This document shows positions 60,680-64,000 of a stretch of 64,000 bases of DNA, in pieces. The notes under the pieces were generated by a model. It saw nothing but the letters and a program-made list of their open reading frames with translations. It did not search any database and had not been told where the DNA came from. The position numbers and the translations under genes were made by a program. The stretch is from Copromyces sp. CBS 386.78 (Eukaryota; Ascomycota; Sordariomycetes; Sordariales; Sordariaceae). The stretch lies in NCBI GenBank assembly GCA_030685235.1, contig MU839098.1:62001-126000 (forward strand), read 5' to 3'. Numbering within the stretch: the first letter of the stretch is position 1; each line of letters begins with the position of its first letter.

Positions 60680-62436
60680 ATGGTTCGCGCCACTCCCGAA
60701 TATCTCGCTGCCCGCACGTCCATGATGTCTCTCCGAGCGCAAGCCCTCGAGCAGTCCATGATGGCCTCGCAAACATACTACGCTGCCCCCCAGCAGCCCC
60801 AGCAGCCCCAGCCTGTTGTTGCCAACAAGGCCTCTGCAAAGGACCTCAAGCCCGAGGCCTTCACCAAGCCATACCTCGAGTTCATGACCGAGAACCCAAC
60901 CGTTTTCCACGCTGTCGGTTACTTCAAGGAGAAGCTCGAGAAGGCCGGCTACAAGGAGGTAAGCCGTCACAGCTCCCCAGCCCCCCGCAGTTGATACAAC
61001 CGAGGCGCAAGAACCGTACCTGACTAATCGTGTTGTTGGATATAGCTTCACAGCAGAGACTCCTGGTCTGGCAAGATCCAGCCCGGCGGAAAGTACTACA
61101 CGACTCGCAATGGCAGCTCCATCATCGCCTGGGCTGTTGGCAAGGCCTATAAGCCAGGCAACGGTCTTGCTATGGTCGCCGGTCACATCGACGCCCTCAC
61201 CGCCCGCCTAAAGCCCACCAGCACTAAGCCCACTCACGATGGCTACGTCCAACTCGGCGTTGCCCAGTATGCCGGTGCTCTTAACAGTACATGGTGGGAC
61301 AGAGACTTGAGCATTGGTGGTCGTGTCATCGTTAAGGATCCCGAGACGGGCAAGACCTCTTCCAAGCTTGTCAAGCTTGACTGGCCTAGTACGTTGCCCT
61401 CCCAACCCGATTCCATCCGATAAAAGCTAACACACCTATTCCAGTTGCTCGTATCCCTACTTTGGCTCCCCATTTCGGCATTGGTATGACCGGCCACAAC
61501 AACCAGGAGACCGAGATGACCCCCATTATCGGCCTCGATAACAGCGATCTTGGCTCCTCTTCTACCACCTCCTCTGAGCAGCCCCTTGGTGGAAAGAACT
61601 CCTTCGTCTCTACCCAGCCCCCCAAGCTCGTCAAGCTCATTGCTTCCCAGCTCAAGATTGAGGACTACAGCAGCATTCTCAACTGGGAGCTTGAGCTCTA
61701 CGACTCTCAGCCCGCCCAGGTCGGTGGTATTGACAAGGAGTTCATCTTCGCCGGCCGTATCGACGACAAGCTCTGCTCGTGGGCCGCCTTCATGGCTCTC
61801 CTCCACGCCCGTGACGATGAGGATTCTGGCGTCATCAAGCTTGTGGCGCTCTTCGACGACGAGGAGATCGGCTCCCTCCTCCGCCAGGGTGCCCGCGGTA
61901 ACTTCCTACCCATTACCATTGAGCGCACCGTCGAGGCTCTCGTTGCCAACACCAACACTCTTTACCAAAACGCTTTCATCGGCGGCACCGGTCTCGGCCC
62001 CGGTCTCATGGGCCAGACGTACGCCAACTCCTTCCTCGTCTCCTCGGATGTCACACACGCCGCCCACCCCAACTTCACCCAGACCAACCTCTCCGGTCAC
62101 TCTCCTCGCCTGAACGTCGGTGTAGCTCTCTGCGTCGATGCCTCGGCGCACATGACCACCGACAGCGTGTCCATGGCTATCCTTGACCGCGTCGCCGAGC
62201 TTTCCGGCTGCGTCAACCAGAGGCACATGATCCGCAACGACAGCCGGTCCGGCGGTACCGTTGGCCCGATGCTCAGCAGTGCAATGGGTGTCAAGGCGGC
62301 GGATGTTGGCATTCCCCAGTTGAGCATGCACAGTATTCGTGCCACGACTGGTAGCTTGGATCCCGGTCTTGGTGTCAAGTTCTACAAGGGATTCTTGGAT
62401 GAGTGGGAGAAGGTTGATGGCGAGTGGAGGGCTTAG
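60680..62436 (+). CDS. ape1: vacuolar aminopeptidase I (Ape1/LAP4), M18 metallopeptidase
   Basis: Ape1 is a dodecameric zinc aminopeptidase delivered to the vacuole by the Cvt/autophagy route in yeast. Exons 60680-60958, 61046-61388 and 61445-62436 give 537 residues against 514 in yeast. M18 features: GHIDA (H140, D142) for the first metal ligand, GRIDDK (about 312-317), FDDEEIGS (344-351) with the catalytic/bridging acids, and SDVTHAAHPN (408-417) with a ligand His. The first 50 residues form a helix-plus-Gln/Pro segment like an Ape1 propeptide (ARTSMMSLRAQALEQSMM). An in-frame ATG at 60575 would add 35 residues with a hydrophobic stretch; I prefer 60680 because the propeptide-like helix then sits near the N-terminus. 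Confidence 0.95.
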
Positions 62437-63487
62437 ATGTCATCTGGGCCGTTTGATCTAACATTATGTGTTTTATGATGGGATTTGGGATGGCATGGGA
62501 TGGCGTGGTGTTAATGATGGGTTTTTAATCTGTAATGAACTGAATGATGAGTTGTTTTCTTGGATAAGAGAGAGATAGCATTGCAGTGCATTGAGGAAGT
62601 GTGTGATATTTTCAGCGTGCTGTTCGATTCTCTAGCATCATAGAGGAAGACATATGGTATAGATGATATACTTCGCAGAAGAATGTTATACTCGCAACTT
62701 TGAGGACAAGAAGACTTTGCACGTACCGAAGGCATGAATGATAATCAGTATGTTTATGTCACCATAGATGAAACACTCCTACCAAACAGCTCTCGCCTAG
62801 GTACTTGAGAATTACTTCCGCTCTGAAGATATCATGCCTACCTATTCTTGGGGTTTCCCATCCTGGACTACTAGATCACTGCAAGTGTTTCATTGTAGGA
62901 AGGAAGTCACCACCAGGCGGAAGGGAGTCATCCTCAGGTACAGCTGGCTGGCTGCTTGAGAGTTGTGTGGGTCACGAGAGAACGGGTATATCATCTACTG
63001 GTCCCCGAAGATCTCGCCCAGTCTCCTTCTTTTACCGAATCAATCACTTGATGATGTCTTTGGCTTCATCCAGCCTTTTCACATACCTGTCACGGTCGGG
63101 ATTTGCATTTCACGACCAGCGTGACGGGAAGCCACGTGCAAATCAACTCCAGTCTGAGCAATGAAGCGATTTCAGTGTTCAGGCACCCGCACAAAGTGAG
63201 AGAAGATGGAACGGTACATGATGACCCTTTTTAAAGTTCATCGGACTGCCTTGTCAACTTTTTTCCAAAATGTCTGTGAGTGCCTAGATACGGATCCTAT
63301 CTCAAACCACTCAAGTGACCATCTTGAGATGAACATGTCCAAAGCCACCATCTCAATAGTTCATCGACTTATGCATCTCGGAATCGCTACATCATATTTC
63401 ATACGTATCAGAATGAAGTTTGAAATATTTCAGCCGAGGCAAAGGGCCAAAAGAGCAGAATCAACAAAAGAACAACGGGCAACGCAG

Positions 63488-63528
<41 letters not shown>

Positions 63529-63533
63529 AGAAC
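62437..63533. other. intergenic between the 3' ends of ape1 and cipC
   Basis: Convergent 3' flanks. A 95-codon plus-strand frame at 63206-63493 has no motif and runs into the GA repeat at its end, so it is not annotated as a gene. Confidence 0.45.
63494..63527. repeat. (GA)n microsatellite
   Basis: About 17 uninterrupted GA units directly downstream of the cipC stop codon (63534), so the repeat probably lies in its 3' UTR as (TC)n. Confidence 0.85.
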
Positions 63534-63992
63534 TCACGGATCATACATGTCATTCCCTCCATACTGCCGGTCATACAATCCGGTCACCTTATGCCTGGCA
63601 TTCCGTCTCGCCTCATCCCTGTCCACAAACCCGCCCAATCCCTTCCGCTCAATCATCTTGTCGACTTCGGCGGCCGCCAGGGCAGCAAGGGCCTCCTTGG
63701 CCACACCGTGGTGCACGGGTCTGCCCTGGCGCCGCTGTTCTTTCTCCCACATGTGCATGGCCTCGAAGGCGACGGCGCCGCCAAGAAGCTCGTGCGAGAA
63801 CTTGGGCTTGTTGCTGTCAGGATCGGGAGAGGAGGAGTAGAGTTGGGAGTGGGCGTGTTTGGCTTCGTCTGTTACGCGAGGGGAGAGGGTTAGTAAGGTG
63901 GTGAGACACTCTGGAGTGTTGTGGTGAGACACTCTGGAGTGTTGGAGGGTTGGAGGAGTGGGACGGGACATACCGAAATCGAAGAGACCCAT
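63534..63992 (-). CDS. cipC: CipC-like stress-induced small protein
   Basis: The family is named for concanamycin-induced protein C of Aspergillus; members are strongly induced small cytosolic proteins of unknown biochemical role. Exons 63992-63974 and 63868-63534 (105-nt intron, GTATGT donor, CAG acceptor, phase 1) give 117 residues, the usual length. Seen: the short first exon MGLFDF, then DEAKHAHSQLY, HELLGGAVAFEAMHMWEKEQ, VAKEALAALAAAEVDKMIE and the C-terminal NARHKVTGLYDRQYGGNDMYD. The frame also stays open through the intron, but the family shows no sequence like that insert. The intron contains a 23-bp tandem duplication. Confidence 0.92.
   Translation of the reverse strand: MGLFDFGMSRPTPPTLQHSRVSHHNTPECLTTLLTLSPRVTDEAKHAHSQLYSSSPDPDSNKPKFSHELLGGAVAFEAMHMWEKEQRRQGRPVHHGVAKEALAALAAAEVDKMIERKGLGGFVDRDEARRNARHKVTGLYDRQYGGNDMYDP
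63898..63943. repeat. 23-bp tandem duplication inside the cipC intron
   Basis: The unit beginning GTGGTGAGACACTCTGGAG occurs twice, at 63898-63920 and 63921-63943, without a mismatch. Each unit contains the near-palindrome ACACTCTGGAGTGT. It makes up almost half of the 105-nt intron. Confidence 0.85.
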
Positions 63993-64000
63993 GATGGTTT

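Noticed and set aside
1..64000. CRISPR arrays, prokaryote-style operons, rRNA genes, secondary-metabolite or defence clusters
   Set aside because: None seen; spaced repeats, rRNA signatures and large synthase frames are absent from the window.

Overview
The window is nuclear DNA of a filamentous ascomycete, most likely a Sordariomycete. The genes are split by short introns (about 50-110 nt, up to 327 nt) with GT...AG ends and CTAAC/CTGAC-type branch sites. Codons favour C or G in the third position, leaders are pyrimidine- or CAA-rich, and several products are filamentous-fungal types (a gs-1-like Knr4/Smi1 protein, CipC, an Azf1-like C2H2 factor, a HET-tail-like fragment). All assignments come from reading the sequence by eye; no database search was run.

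Layout. 1-1033: the 5' end of elp2 (minus, running off the left edge) lies head-to-head with urm1 (plus). Both serve wobble-uridine modification of tRNA. 1034-19188: about 18 kb with no gene I can name. It holds a tRNA-like pol III unit, two related TA-flanked inverted-repeat elements (3888-4157 and 11615-11822) and some coding-like scraps near 15.5-16.4 kb. 19189-20880: a four-finger C2H2 transcription factor. 22159-22230: tRNA-Cys(GCA). 23230-24322: a Flx1/SLC25A32-type mitochondrial carrier (minus). 25395-25773: tom7, a 53-codon gene cut into four exons (minus). 26375-27626: the SF3b subunit Hsh49/SF3B4 (plus, divergent from tom7). 27627-38200: a second gene-poor stretch of about 10.5 kb with a third inverted-repeat element (33743-33921). 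38201-39705: GSK3 kinase. 41487-44264: the large nuclear cap-binding subunit CBP80. 45066-46183: Vps68 (minus). 47626-49306: the gs-1/Knr4-like cell-wall regulator (minus). 53145-56552: exocyst Sec8 (minus). 57141-58765: Rai1/DXO-family decapping nuclease (plus, divergent from sec8), read here with an 8-nt microexon. 59000-59521: an orphan ORF resembling the C-terminal tail of HET-domain proteins. 60680-62436: vacuolar aminopeptidase I (M18). 63534-63992: a CipC-like small protein (minus).

The genes are mostly housekeeping: tRNA modification (elp2, urm1), mitochondrial transport and import (flx1, tom7), nuclear RNA processing (hsh49, cbp80, rai1), membrane traffic and vacuole (vps68, sec8, ape1) and cell-wall or signalling control (gsk3, gs-1). 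I found no new multi-gene defence or biosynthetic system. The observations most worth a second look are the elp2-urm1 divergent pair, the rai1 microexon, the family of short TA-flanked inverted-repeat elements and the HET-tail relic.
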